NCBI RefSeq assembly: GCF_051020975.1
Contig: NC_135037.1
Location: 8,742,001 to 8,806,000, forward strand
Reading direction: 5' to 3'
From: Osmia lignaria lignaria
Lineage: Eukaryota > Arthropoda > Insecta > Hymenoptera > Megachilidae
Length of the DNA stretch: 64,000 bases
Positions 26,821 to 37,362 of this stretch are shown piece after piece. The notes below the pieces were generated by a model. It did not search any database. It was not told where the DNA came from and worked only from the letters and a program-made list of their open reading frames with translations. Position 1 is the first letter of the stretch. Every line of letters begins with the position of its first letter. The position numbers were made by a program, and so were the translations under genes.

Positions 26821-27265
26821 AATACATCTAAAGCGATATAGGGAATGCAAAAATTCTCGAAATTCTAATTTTGAATATATTAACATTAAAAGTAATTTAG
26901 GAACAAAATAAAATAATTTCTTATTATTGGATATCATAAAATTTAGTTTATAACTGAAAAGTACGAATGTAAAAGTAAGTTGATTTAAATTTTCCCGCGT
27001 AAATGTTTGTACGCAAGTGGTGGGGGGCTATAGACCCATATATGTATATCGTGACTTCGCTGCGTCGTCATTCTCCTCGGGGACTCCGAAGGGGAAAGGT
27101 GGGAGACCGGGGAAGGGGAGGTCTGCGAAAAGTGTCAGGAACCCCGGAATCCCAGAACTCGAGGAAGTCTACGGGGGTGATTGGGTACCCGGGAATCCGG
27201 GGAAGAGTGGTAACCGCAACATTACCATTTTCCCCTAAAAGGTCTAATTTGATCGCGATTGTACT
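26821..27265 (+). mobile_element. Copy 4 of the TGTAC-ended MITE family (longest)
   Basis: The AT-rich arm begins GCGATATAGGGAATGC and shares ATTAAAAGTAATTTAGGAAC with copies 2, 3 and 5. The segment TTTCCCGCGTAAATG is shared with copy 1. The GC core (about 27014-27230) has GTGGTGGGGGG and TCGTCATTCTCCTCGGGG. The right end in reverse complement (AGTACAATCGCGATCAAATT) matches copy 3. The left end is degraded, so the start is approximate. The open frames on both strands are repeat-derived. Confidence 0.7.
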
Positions 27266-29489
27266 ACCAAACAATAATGTAGATACATGTATGTTCTGTT
27301 AAACCAAATGTTGGTCAGTATAATACATTTTTCAATGTTTGTGAATATGAATGGACCTTTATGCTTCCAGGGAAATTACAACACAGAGTAAAGGCTATTA
27401 AATGCCGCAAGCAGGTGACCGCACTGGGAAAAGTCAAATGTTGGGCAACCATTGAAATTCTACTGGTCACTCGCCTACAAATTTTCTTACCAGTTTCGTG
27501 AAACCTCAAAACACACAATTCTTATAATTTCTTTACCGTTTAGTGGTTTCTAGAAGGTTTACATTGTTTGATAGCAGGTCACTCTTAATAGTAGATATTT
27601 TCACTTAAAACTGTGATGTTAAATTAGAACTTATTACAACTTTTAATGTAAACTTATTACGAGTAAAATTTCGCTTGATTTCTAACAAAAATTGATAACT
27701 TTGAAAAAACAATGTGAATCTTAAATAAAAATCTGTTTTTCAAGGGTAATCAGCAGGTTAAAATTATACAATTGATCGAGCTATATTTATGGTGGAAGAT
27801 TTCAAGGATACGAGCAAAACGATTACCCGTTTAATTGGATCAATTATGCGCAATTAATGCAGAAATAATCTAAAGATTCCTCGCTGATTATACAACGGTG
27901 CTCTGATGGGATGCTAATTTCGAGCTATCAGTTCCATCTGGAATCCGTCGCAGACATGTTGCGCATTTTCATTTCGTTTAATGATGATTGTGATTTTGCC
28001 TGACGTCAGTGCTTCTTCTGGTATATTGGCAAATGATTCCATCTCAGGCGGTTGTAATACAAGGAAACTTAATTAGATGAATGAACTCGTCAAGAAATTG
28101 ACTTCCAATGAAGTGAAAATTTAGAATAACAAATTTGTTAGGGGTTAAAAATTTTAGGAGTTAAAAACTCAAAAATTCAAGGAGTCAATACTTCTTCAGA
28201 CGATGTGGGTCACTACCCCAAATTGAATTAAATTCTTAAAATTTTTCAAAGCAGCGAAGACAATTTGTTTCCACTTACCAGTCGTGTAAAATGCTGTTCG
28301 AGCGAAACGATAATCCCAGGGTAATCCGAAGAAGGGTTAATCAACATTGAAAGGGTTCACGAACGGTTTAAGCACGCGAAAGTCATGGCTGCGTTCGCGG
28401 CGAGGCAGACAGACAAGAGATCAGGAAATCCTTGCTTTTGCCGGCCAACCTAAGCAGCTACTCTCATTTCCAGGCGCGCGTGACGGGTTAGAACGATGTC
28501 CGTCTCTCCTCTCAGCCCACCCCGTTTTCCTTTTCCAGCGATCTGACACTGAACTCGATCGTTGATCTCATTCAGGGTCGAGTGTTCCTTGAGTTACGCT
28601 CCGTGTTCTTGCCGGCCATCGTTTCTCTCCACCATCTACAAATGATTCTCCGTGTTCTCGTTGTTCATTTGTTATTTAATCCAAGTGTGAATCGTTCTTT
28701 CGAATGATGAGCTTTAGAGATATCCATGATGGTGGTTGATTTCTTTCGCTATTAGGGGTGATTATAGTCATCCATCACTGACAGATTTCAATGCATTGAA
28801 TTTAAAGCTTGGAGTTTGGGGAAAAAGACTACTTAATAGCTTTAATAATTTTCTTAATGCAAAAGAGCCGATTCTTCGTTGAAAGACACAATGGATTGAT
28901 CAATTTATAGTTTAGAATTGTTCATCAGCCAGTATTACATTTTCAGTTATTTGTAGTGTATACATTTCTTTTTTATTTTAGAAAAGTACAAGATGCTGCA
29001 TTACACATTTAACACTATAATTATACTATAAGAACTATAGCAAATGATTTTTTTGTAATCATAATTCTTGGTTGTGAACGTGGAACAATCGTACAAGCAG
29101 TTCCCTTAATGAATAGTCAGAGTGTTTATTACACAGTAATTACAGAGTGGTAATGCAGTAATAGTTTAATCATAGCCCTTCGATGTTTACTTTAAGATAA
29201 AGCTTCACCCGAGTGAAAGTTTCTCGACCTTTTCTTTATTTAACGTGCAATCGAACAATTATTTCGTGGATTTTACCCTTTTGGAGGTTAATTTCTTAAT
29301 GATCGGTTAGACAGGACACGATTCACTCTTATTAATTTAAATAGGAGAAAAGTTTGTTTCCAAACAAGGTATCGACTAATGGTGTATTAGAAATGTGTGT
29401 TTTCTAACGTCAAAGAAAGTTAATGATTCTGTAATTTGTAATATCATTTTAGGATAATAATAATTTATTCTGGAAATTAGGATATGTCT
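27266..29489. other. Non-coding; GC-richer patch at about 28.35-28.65 kb
   Basis: The patch at about 28350-28650 carries a 72-codon frame with no recognised domain. Otherwise this is AT-rich intron-like sequence. Confidence 0.4.
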
Positions 29490-29579
29490 AACAATATTCT
29501 AATTTCTATTCTAATTCTAAACAATATTCTAATTTCAATTCTAACTTTAAGCAATATTCTAATTTCTATTCTAACTAAA
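29490..29579 (+). repeat. 30-bp tandem repeat, three copies
   Basis: Three consecutive units begin at 29490, 29520 and 29550 (core CAATATTCTAATTTCTATTC), differing at a few positions. Confidence 0.85.
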
Positions 29580-32500
29580 ATTTTATTAGCTTTATTTCTG
29601 ATATTATATTTTCAATATAGTTTCCTCAATTATTTCTTAAATAAAAATTGAAATACACTTATGGCAAAATAGGTCTTATCATTATGCAGCGAGTTTTCTA
29701 TAGTCATCAAAAAGGAGCACGGCTCCGTGACTTTTACAGTGAATCGCTCCATCCGCATCTTTTTCACCTGTTGTTCCACGGGAATTATTACAAGGGGCAC
29801 TTTGACACAAAAGCCCCGTTTTCTCTTACTTTCCTGCTTTACCGCTTGACTAGTCGTGCCGTGCATTAAGATTTTGAAACATCCAGCGGAAACGCTTAGC
29901 ACGCACTCCCTGTTGCCGGTTGATTTACAAACGGCAGATCACACGGAAGGGATTTCTACTATTCTCTGATTCATACGATAATGCGACCATTTATTCTAAC
30001 TTTTTCCATGTTTCAATTTTAAACAATTAATTTTTCATGAAACGTCGCGAACGAGATTTCTAATGTTAACCTTTTGCAACTGATATTATTCATCCCAGCT
30101 ACAGGGAATGTGTGGTGTTCTAATTTAAATAACTTTCTAAGACACTCAAAAACTACATAGTTATTTGAGATTCAATGAAATTCAATTTTAGAGAAAATAA
30201 AATTCAGTTCTTCTTTTTAACCAATCCTTACCTTTCAATCATTTGTTTTACTTTAAAATTAATTCTTATTGTAATTAATGCTTTTCTATTAAAAGATTTA
30301 GAATTAATGTTTATCTGCCTTAGATAGAAGTATATAGTGTGTGTTATATAAAAGAAAATAATTTTCCTTCTACTGATAAATTAGTTCATTTTCAATCAAT
30401 TCATTAACTATCACAGGGAACATGATAAAGTGCAGAATACCCGTAACCTTAATGATAACAGAAACCTGTTTCGAAATTTTCTCTATCGATACTATTTATT
30501 AAATCTATGCACCTAGCAAGACAAGTTGCATTTTTGAGTTTCTTGATGCGAAACTTCAAGGTTTATCAACCTTTTCAAGTTATCAGTCAGACCGAAACCA
30601 CAAGGTACCATCAATTTCAATCGTGCTACAGGGATCGATAAGAGCTCCCACGATACCGTGTGCAATTTCCACTACCAATTTATCATTCGTATCGATAATA
30701 ATTTTTCGAATACATTTTCATGTACAGTCTGTTATATTTTATCAAATTGAATAAAGTCTATGCCACTGTCTCAGAGATCCACCATCTGGAGGTTAAATTT
30801 GTCAATAAAATTCCACAAATTATGGCTAAAGTTCTTTTTGAAAAATTAGCTCCAAATATGAATATTTACAACGTGTTTAGTGGTTAATTCTAAGCTTTCT
30901 TTCTTCCTTTTTGGAAAACATTTGAGGTAATCAAATTTTAACAGGAATTTTTGATATTTACGTTTATTTTATTTTATTTATTTATTTAAAAGGACATTTT
31001 TTTGGAGTAAAATGATAATGATTAATAAGAGAAGATTTTAAAGAGACTGTACGCTGTATCTAGTGACGGAAACGCTTGGTTCAAGAGAAACGGACGGATA
31101 TTAGGCCCCAATAACCCGATTCTCGTCACTTTATTCTCATCGTGCGTAGTCGGACACGTCGTTTTTCAGTGTTCTCCGGATCCCTCAGAAGCATACCAAT
31201 TACTTATATCGCGCCGACTTGAGCGACTTCCTGAATTGCAGCAGCAAATCTTTGCTGAAACCGTTGCACAAGTCTGCAGTCTGAAATAAACGACTATTTT
31301 CTAGATACTAAACTACACAGGATGCTGTGAAATTCGTGATAGAAAAACTGAAGTAAACGGAAATTACCATTTACTTTTGTACATAAACGATTGAACATTA
31401 AATATTTCCTAATGGACGATTCTGAGTCATAAAGCGGTCGATCCGCTATTGATTCAAATTAGAAACCAGCCATCTTGTATTAAAAATATTAATGAAATGT
31501 TTATGTGATTATTTTCATCAAATTTTAAGCTTTAAATTGATATATCTTAAGTGGTATTTTATAATAATTTTATGTCATGAAATCCTGTTAGACTTTGAGG
31601 TGCAACGACCTGATAATAAGTCCACCAGTTATTCCAGAAATAAAATTTTTTAATTTTTTGCAATTTGTCCATTTGGATATTTGATAAATTTTTTAGCAAT
31701 TGAATTATTAGCACAGGGATAATTATTCCCAATATGTCATTTCTGTAAAGAAGTCAATGGGGTGCTTGGTATCTTTCTGCAATTAGCTAGTTCAGATGTG
31801 ATGCAATTTTTATTTTTCAAAGATAAAATATCTACAAATTGGATGAATTTCCTCTTTTTGGCTACTTGTTTCGAATGTGGACCAGACAAGAGTCCTTCAC
31901 CTTTAACCCTTAACCATGTTAACTACCTTTCGCTTTCCATTTCGACTTCTCTTTCGTCAGCGATGAAATTCGCATTCCTTCGTTTCCAGATCGCTAGATA
32001 AGTGAGAGAACGCTTTATTTCGCACGGTAATTACGTGTCAGAGGCAGTGGCTGCTTCGTGTCGCCGATTCGAATGTTTTGAAAACATGATTTACTAGGTA
32101 AGAATGCATATTTGTTATCTAAGATATATGGATGTTGCAAGAAGGCAGTGGCGGTGTGAAAGTTGACTTTTCTGTGTGCATATCGTGGATTAAAAAAATA
32201 GAGGAGATTGTGAACTGTGATTAATAGAAACGACTGGCAAGTTGTCGAGAAAGATTTCGAGTGCATTTTTATTCTAACAATAGAGAGCATGTACAAATTT
32301 TAGCTAATTAACTGTTCACGGTTAATTATTGTTATGGAGGATGACTTGAAGTTGTTAAAGTTTAAGATTTCTGGCGACTAATTGTAATTAATGGGATATT
32401 AATTAATAATATATGATTCATTTTGAAAATGAATTTATTAAACTAATATCAATTAATATTGATCTTTGATTTGGATTTGTACTATATATTTCTCGAAAAC

Positions 32501-33217
32501 CATTATTTAATCTTCTAATCAAAGAATTGAAGAATATAAGTCTATTGACTAATTACTGTTAAATATTATAAAAATTAAAAGCAACGTAATTAATGAAGTT
32601 TCGTATAGAAATCGTGGAAACAGCTGTGAATCGTGGAATTTCACAAATATGAGATTCTTCTGTGACTTTTCTTAACTCTGTTATATATTATCCATTTCTA
32701 TGCGATGTCTAATTAAGAGGATAAAAAGGAGTTATCAAAGGATTCGATCCAATTAAAAAGTCATTAGGATTGTGTATATGTATTCTATTGTTTGGTTGAC
32801 TACTTGCTTTCTATTTATTAAAAAGATGATATAATAAATAAAAATAATCTATCACCTGTAAAATATTAATAAATAAAATGTTTTAATTATTACATTGTCA
32901 CTTAAGTGTTCCTATTTTAATTGGATATAAAACAAATTTAAGACTGGGTCATGAATGATCCAGCATCCACCCCTAGAGGCTAAATTAAAAGAGCATAAAT
33001 ATTTTGATGACTCACTATATGTTACGAAAGTACATGTCGAAATCGTGTTCTGGAGGGAACGTATTATACTACAATTACCTCTTCTTGTATAAGAAGAGCA
33101 CAACCGCAGGAAAGGGATTAAACCGTAAGGAGAAAGAAATTGCACTTTCGAATGCAATAAACTGCCAAGTAATTTCGTGTGCAAGACTTGTGTTGAAGAG
33201 TGTCGGTATGCAACATA
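29580..33217. other. Non-coding, probable intron
   Basis: AT-rich throughout. No exon or RNA gene is supported. Confidence 0.5.
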
Positions 33218-33567
33218 CAGAGGGTGATCAAATTATTACAAACAAATGGAAAAATGACATATTTTATATTTTCAACATCATCAGAAGTTAACCCTTTCAT
33301 TACTAAGAATAATTATAGTTATCCAACGTGAAACGTTTATCTGCTTTAAAATACATAATAGGCATGAAATAGAAAATTAAAAATGACAAAAGCAAATATA
33401 CTTTTAAAGAGAGATATTTTATTGCAAAGAAAATTATTTTATTTATTTAATCAGTGTATGTGCTTTGTAATTAAAAATGTATCAAAGTGTATTTTTAATT
33501 CTACCCTTGATCAGATGTCAAGTGGCTGATGATTTCGAAGTGTTCATAATAACTTGATCACCCACTG
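33218..33567. mobile_element. TA-flanked MITE (Tc1/mariner-type), 350 bp
   Basis: The ends form inverted repeats of about 26 bp: left CAGAGGGTGATCAAATTATT, right in reverse complement CAGTGGGTGATCAAGTTATT. Both are flanked by TA (33216-33217 and 33568-33569), the target of Tc1/mariner elements. There is no transposase frame. Related lone termini may occur at about 3737, 6071, 39126 and 43934. Confidence 0.8.
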
Positions 33568-34908
33568 TATGGAATAGGGGAACACAAAGTGTTCTGCACG
33601 CGACAACACCTGTCACGCGCTTTGCGTTTCGCGAGCATGTAAGCGATTAACATCTACCTTCGCACGTGTAATTTTCACTCTGGAAAGTTGACGTTTCACC
33701 GCCGTGGGTGATGTTCCGAGATGCAACTTTGTCGCGATTTTTCGCCTTGTCTTTAAGTTACCACGTCGTTCAAACAGTGATCGCCGGAGGCCAAATGCAT
33801 TGTAAAATGCATTTTGCTTGTACAACCTCTGACAAGATACGACTCTTCTGTAATGAGATACACTATCCAGGTGTTTCAAACACATCAATTTCTTTTTATT
33901 TTATTAAAGTTTCAAGGGAAAAATTCAAACTCTTGATAAAGTTGCTATGAAGATGGGATCTGTTATATGAAAAGGCTGCTTAACATGAAGATATTCCTTG
34001 AACGCAGTTTTATATTATCCACCAAGGAAGATAGTGTAATTTATACAATTAATTAAGAATTATTGAATAATTTATAAAAGAAAATTTTATGTATATGAGA
34101 AGATAATTATGTGATTAACAAAGCTGCAATTGTTATTGGTGAAAATTGATAAGAAAGAACAGTTTGTTTATTTTCCTAATAATTTCATTTAACAGAAGGT
34201 GCAATGAATATCGTAGTTATATAAATATACTCACGGAAGAGCGATTTTAATAATGAAGTTTATTACCCAATATTTCTGTGCCAGATCTTCTTATCTTCAC
34301 GTAAGCAAAAGTTATAGTTTATTTCAGTTTCCATCAACATCTTGTATATACAATATGAAGCAATGTATAAGCAGATAATGAGAATTTATACAGAGTAATT
34401 TCCTTACGATTTCTTATTGTTGCAATAAGATGCTGTTCATTTATACCCGTTCACTCGCTGATTTGCTTGTTGCAGTAATGAAAAGTATAATTAACATGTT
34501 TAAAACATGTAACGAGATGTTATTGAGGCATATATTTCTATTTTAACGAGTTCCTATTCCTTGATCATTCGTAGTTGGAGTCGTATAACTGTTTCTATAT
34601 ATCGCTCGAAAACTATACATAATATTACAGTAATTCAGGTGTTTTGAAATAGGTGATTCCGTTTGAAAAATATATAATTTGAAAAATTAAAGTCGGATTG
34701 CAGAAATGAAATAAATTAGAAACTCGGGTAGCAATTTAGTTTTGGAAAGCAAAATTTTATGAAAAAAATTTCCTTTTCATTTTTTTCCCCCCACAGAATT
34801 GGCCCTTTGAAGGTTTAATGACCCCAGCTACTATCCGAGATTAAACTCGGTTTTATTAAAAACAAATTATGTGAAAATTTAATTTTGAAATTTGTTTGAT
34901 TGTAACAG
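33568..34908. other. Non-coding, intron upstream of the coiled-coil gene exons
   Basis: AT-rich with one GC-richer patch at about 33590-33790. It ends in the acceptor TTTGATTGTAACAG at 34908. No exon is recognised. Confidence 0.5.
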
Positions 34909-36288
34909 TGTGGCAGCGGCGGAGGGTCGACGGAGGGGGTGGTCGGGAGCGTGAGTGGTAGCGGCAGCGGTGGTAACAGCAGCAGCGGCGGTGGCATGGA
35001 TTGCATGCCCATACGGCCGGGTCCTTTTCATTACTTGATAAGCGAGCAGGCTAAGTCGTTGGTGGCCCTGCAGGAGCTGCAGAATGAGGTCGGCGCCCTT
35101 CTCGAGTTTCGGGACCTCGTCATCGAGACGTTCCCAAACCTCCGGCACAAGATGGCCGCGACGGCGTCCGCGGGAGCGTCCGTGATGTCCTCCTCCTGCG
35201 CTCAGAATTCCCACATCCCGTTGCCGCTGTCCAGTCCTTCATCCAGAAGGATCAACGAATGGGAGCCGGGTAAAGTACGGAGAAGAGTTCCTCGAGAGGG
35301 TGGCGAGTCTTCGTCGTCCTCGTTGCCCAGAAGTCGTAGCAATTCGCACAGCGGCGGAACGAAGAACAACTGTAGCGCCACTGTTCAGGATTCCGGCTTC
35401 AGCACCGAGACGTCGTCCAAGGATAGCGCCTCGACGGCCATAGCACCTAGACCGAACAGTCCGAGGCCGACCGTGCTGGACGAGGCTGAGGACGAGTTAT
35501 GGAATCTCCTGGACGTGATCCATCGCAAGGGAATTAGGCTTAGAGAGGAGGTGGAGTGTCTTCAGGGTCGATTAGAGAGCGTGGCAACCGAGGATCTTGG
35601 CTCCACGGATATCTTGGACGCGGTGAGGAAAATCACCTGTCTGGACGACGATAGAACGGCGACGGTGCCCACGGAGGATATCAACAAGGATGAGAAGGAT
35701 AGAGATTCGCAGGTGATAACGCTCAGAAGGGAGAAGGAACAACTGCTGGACAAGGTGGCCGAACTCGAGGCTGAAACTATATCGAGTCGGGCTAGGGCGC
35801 AGGAACTGCAGTCAGAGTTAGCCGCTTTGTCCGCGTTGAAGACTGGTCTGGAGGATCGACTGAGGGCTGGACTGAACGATACTTCCTCGGACATCCTCGT
35901 GCCGGGCGCACAAAGACTGCAACCAATCGCGCCCGTTGTTTCCTCGCCGAAGAACAACAGTGTTAGCAATATTAAGAGTAAGTCATCGGCTTTCGCGTCG
36001 GTCGCGACGTCCGCGAAGGCTCACAAGAGCCGTTTCCGCACGAGGACCATCGAGAAGAACGTCCTGCTCGACGTCACCGCGCATAACGAAGAGCTGAGGG
36101 ACATCGACGTCGAGGCGAGCGTGAACGAGAGGAGGGCACGTTTGGGAGCGTTGGATTCCGTCCTTGTGTCGCCGACCAGGGTGGCGAACGTCAAGGACGT
36201 CGACTCGAAGAAGATCGCTGCCATTCTTCGGGAACGCTCACCTCTCGAACTGCAGCGGCATTTGATCACCACTACCGTCCATAATCAA
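34909..36288 (+). CDS. Coiled-coil serine-rich protein, large internal exon (460 codons)
   Basis: This is the main exon of a large protein I cannot name. It starts after an acceptor (TTGTAACAG) in phase 0 with a Gly/Ser-rich run. If no upstream coding exon is used, the first Met is at 34996. A conserved-looking helical block follows (FHYLISEQAKSLVALQELQN, then EVGALLEFRDLV). Next come a long Ser/Arg-rich disordered region, a helix beginning LLDVIHRKGIRLREEVECLQ, and a coiled coil (TLRREKEQLLDKVAELEAE and following heptads). The exon ends at CAA|GTATGT in phase 0. GC content and codon use differ sharply from the AT-rich flanks, as expected for a conserved coding exon. Layout and composition suggest a cytoskeletal scaffold; that role is inference. 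Confidence 0.9.
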
Positions 36289-36404
36289 GTATGTATACGA
36301 AAACTATGAATTGATCGAATATATTAGTGAAGGATTAAAATAAATTACAGACGTCTTGAAAAATTAACGAAAGTTGTTACGAATGATCTACTGGTAAATT
36401 GCAG

Positions 36405-36503
36405 GTCCTACAGAAAAGGTTAGATGAAGTAGAAAAAAGCACAGAAACTCTGTCGGAACGATTAGACAAGGCACGCGAGGAGAACGACGATCTACGTTTC
36501 CAG
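36405..36503 (+). CDS. Coiled-coil serine-rich protein, 33-codon exon
   Basis: The exon is bounded by TTGCAG and CAG|GTAATG, phase 0 on both sides. It encodes VLQKRLDEVEKSTETLSERL followed by DKAREENDDLRFQ, a clean heptad pattern that continues the coiled coil across the flanking exons. Because it is a symmetric phase-0 exon, skipping it would keep the reading frame. Confidence 0.9.
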
Positions 36504-36582
36504 GTAATGCATTAAAATTTTAGGATCCTTTTAAGAATAATTGTCAAGGACACGATGCAAATGATACAACGCGTATTTTTAG

Positions 36583-37296
36583 CTCGAAGAAAGGAACATC
36601 GAGCTGGAGGGTACTCGAGCACGCGTGCGCGTGTTAGAGAGACTTCAGCAGCGGCCGCCAACGGAAGGAGATCCGGAGGTGGACGCGGATCAGCCAAGAT
36701 GCGAGCAAAGCGGTCTCGAGCCTGGAAGTAGCACGGAATCGGCTCGCGATCATCATCAAGCGGTCGAGGTGAAACCATCACCCCGACGGCGTCCTAGTCG
36801 CATACCTTTGCTGGGTGCCAGTTCGAAAACAACGGCGCCCAGACCGCCAAGCCACGGAAGGAACGACAGCAAAGAATCATTGAAGTCGTTAACGAGACCT
36901 CCGCGTGATTCTAGTCGCGACAGTCACGGTGGAAAGTCCCTGTCGAAGGCACGCGACTCGAATCGTGACTCTCTCGGCAACAAGAGCTTGACGAAGAACA
37001 GCAACAACAATAATAACAACAACAACGGTAGCAGTAACGGGAACAACAACGGGAACGGAAACAGCAAGGAGACGAACAGGGAGTCCCTGAACAGGTCCCT
37101 GCCGCGTAACAATTCCAGCCGAGACTCCTTAAATAAATCCTCCTCGCTGTCCCGAGCCCGAGACTCGCTGGAGTCTAACAACCTCGGCACGTCCTCATCC
37201 CCGGGGACGACTCCTCCTCGACGACCGCCCGCTCCTGCACGCCGTTCCCACAGCTTGGCCCGCGCGGCAACGTCCGTTGATACCGAGAACGGCAAG
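36583..37296 (+). CDS. Coiled-coil serine-rich protein, exon with SxIP motif and RDS repeats
   Basis: This phase-0 exon of 238 codons begins with the end of the coiled coil (LEERNIELEGTRARVRVLER) and then becomes disordered. At 36796-36807 it encodes Ser-Arg-Ile-Pro inside a basic stretch (RRRPSRIPLL). This fits the SxIP consensus by which plus-end-tracking proteins bind EB-family proteins. A repeated motif of the type RDSxxxKSLxK follows several times (RDSHGGKSLSK, RDSNRDSLGNKSLTK). An Asn/Gly-rich low-complexity tract and a Pro/Arg-rich segment (TTPPRRPPAPARRSHS) come next. The donor is AAG|GTACGA. Read-through would give 21 more codons and a stop at 37362. A microtubule-tip role is inferred from the motif, not demonstrated. 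Confidence 0.88.
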
Positions 37297-37362
37297 GTAC
37301 GATCCGTAAAGCTATACTGGCTAAACTGGCTGAAGTCACCGTTGTCCAATGGCCAGATCTAG
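37297..37362 (+). CDS. Alternative terminal extension if the donor at 37297 is not used
   Basis: If the donor is skipped, the frame adds VRSVKLYWLNWLKSPLSNGQ plus one residue and stops at 37362. An AATAAA poly(A) signal lies at 38005-38010, in a GC-richer stretch that could be a 3' UTR. This would produce an isoform without the exon at 39703. It is only a possibility; the extension has no obvious conserved character. Confidence 0.25.
   Translation, partial: VRSVKLYWLNWLKSPLSNGQI

Noticed and set aside
27003..27302. 99-codon frame at 27003-27302 as a gene
   Set aside because: It is the GC core of the copy 4 element with no conserved protein features.
34879..36309. Antisense frames opposite the coiled-coil exons (e.g. 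35562-35969)
   Set aside because: These are mirror images of Ser/Leu-rich coding sequence; the + strand has matching splice sites and coiled-coil heptads.
36924..37349. 141-codon minus-strand frame with a long Leu run
   Set aside because: The Leu run is the reverse reading of the AAC/AAT-rich Asn tract; it is not a membrane protein.
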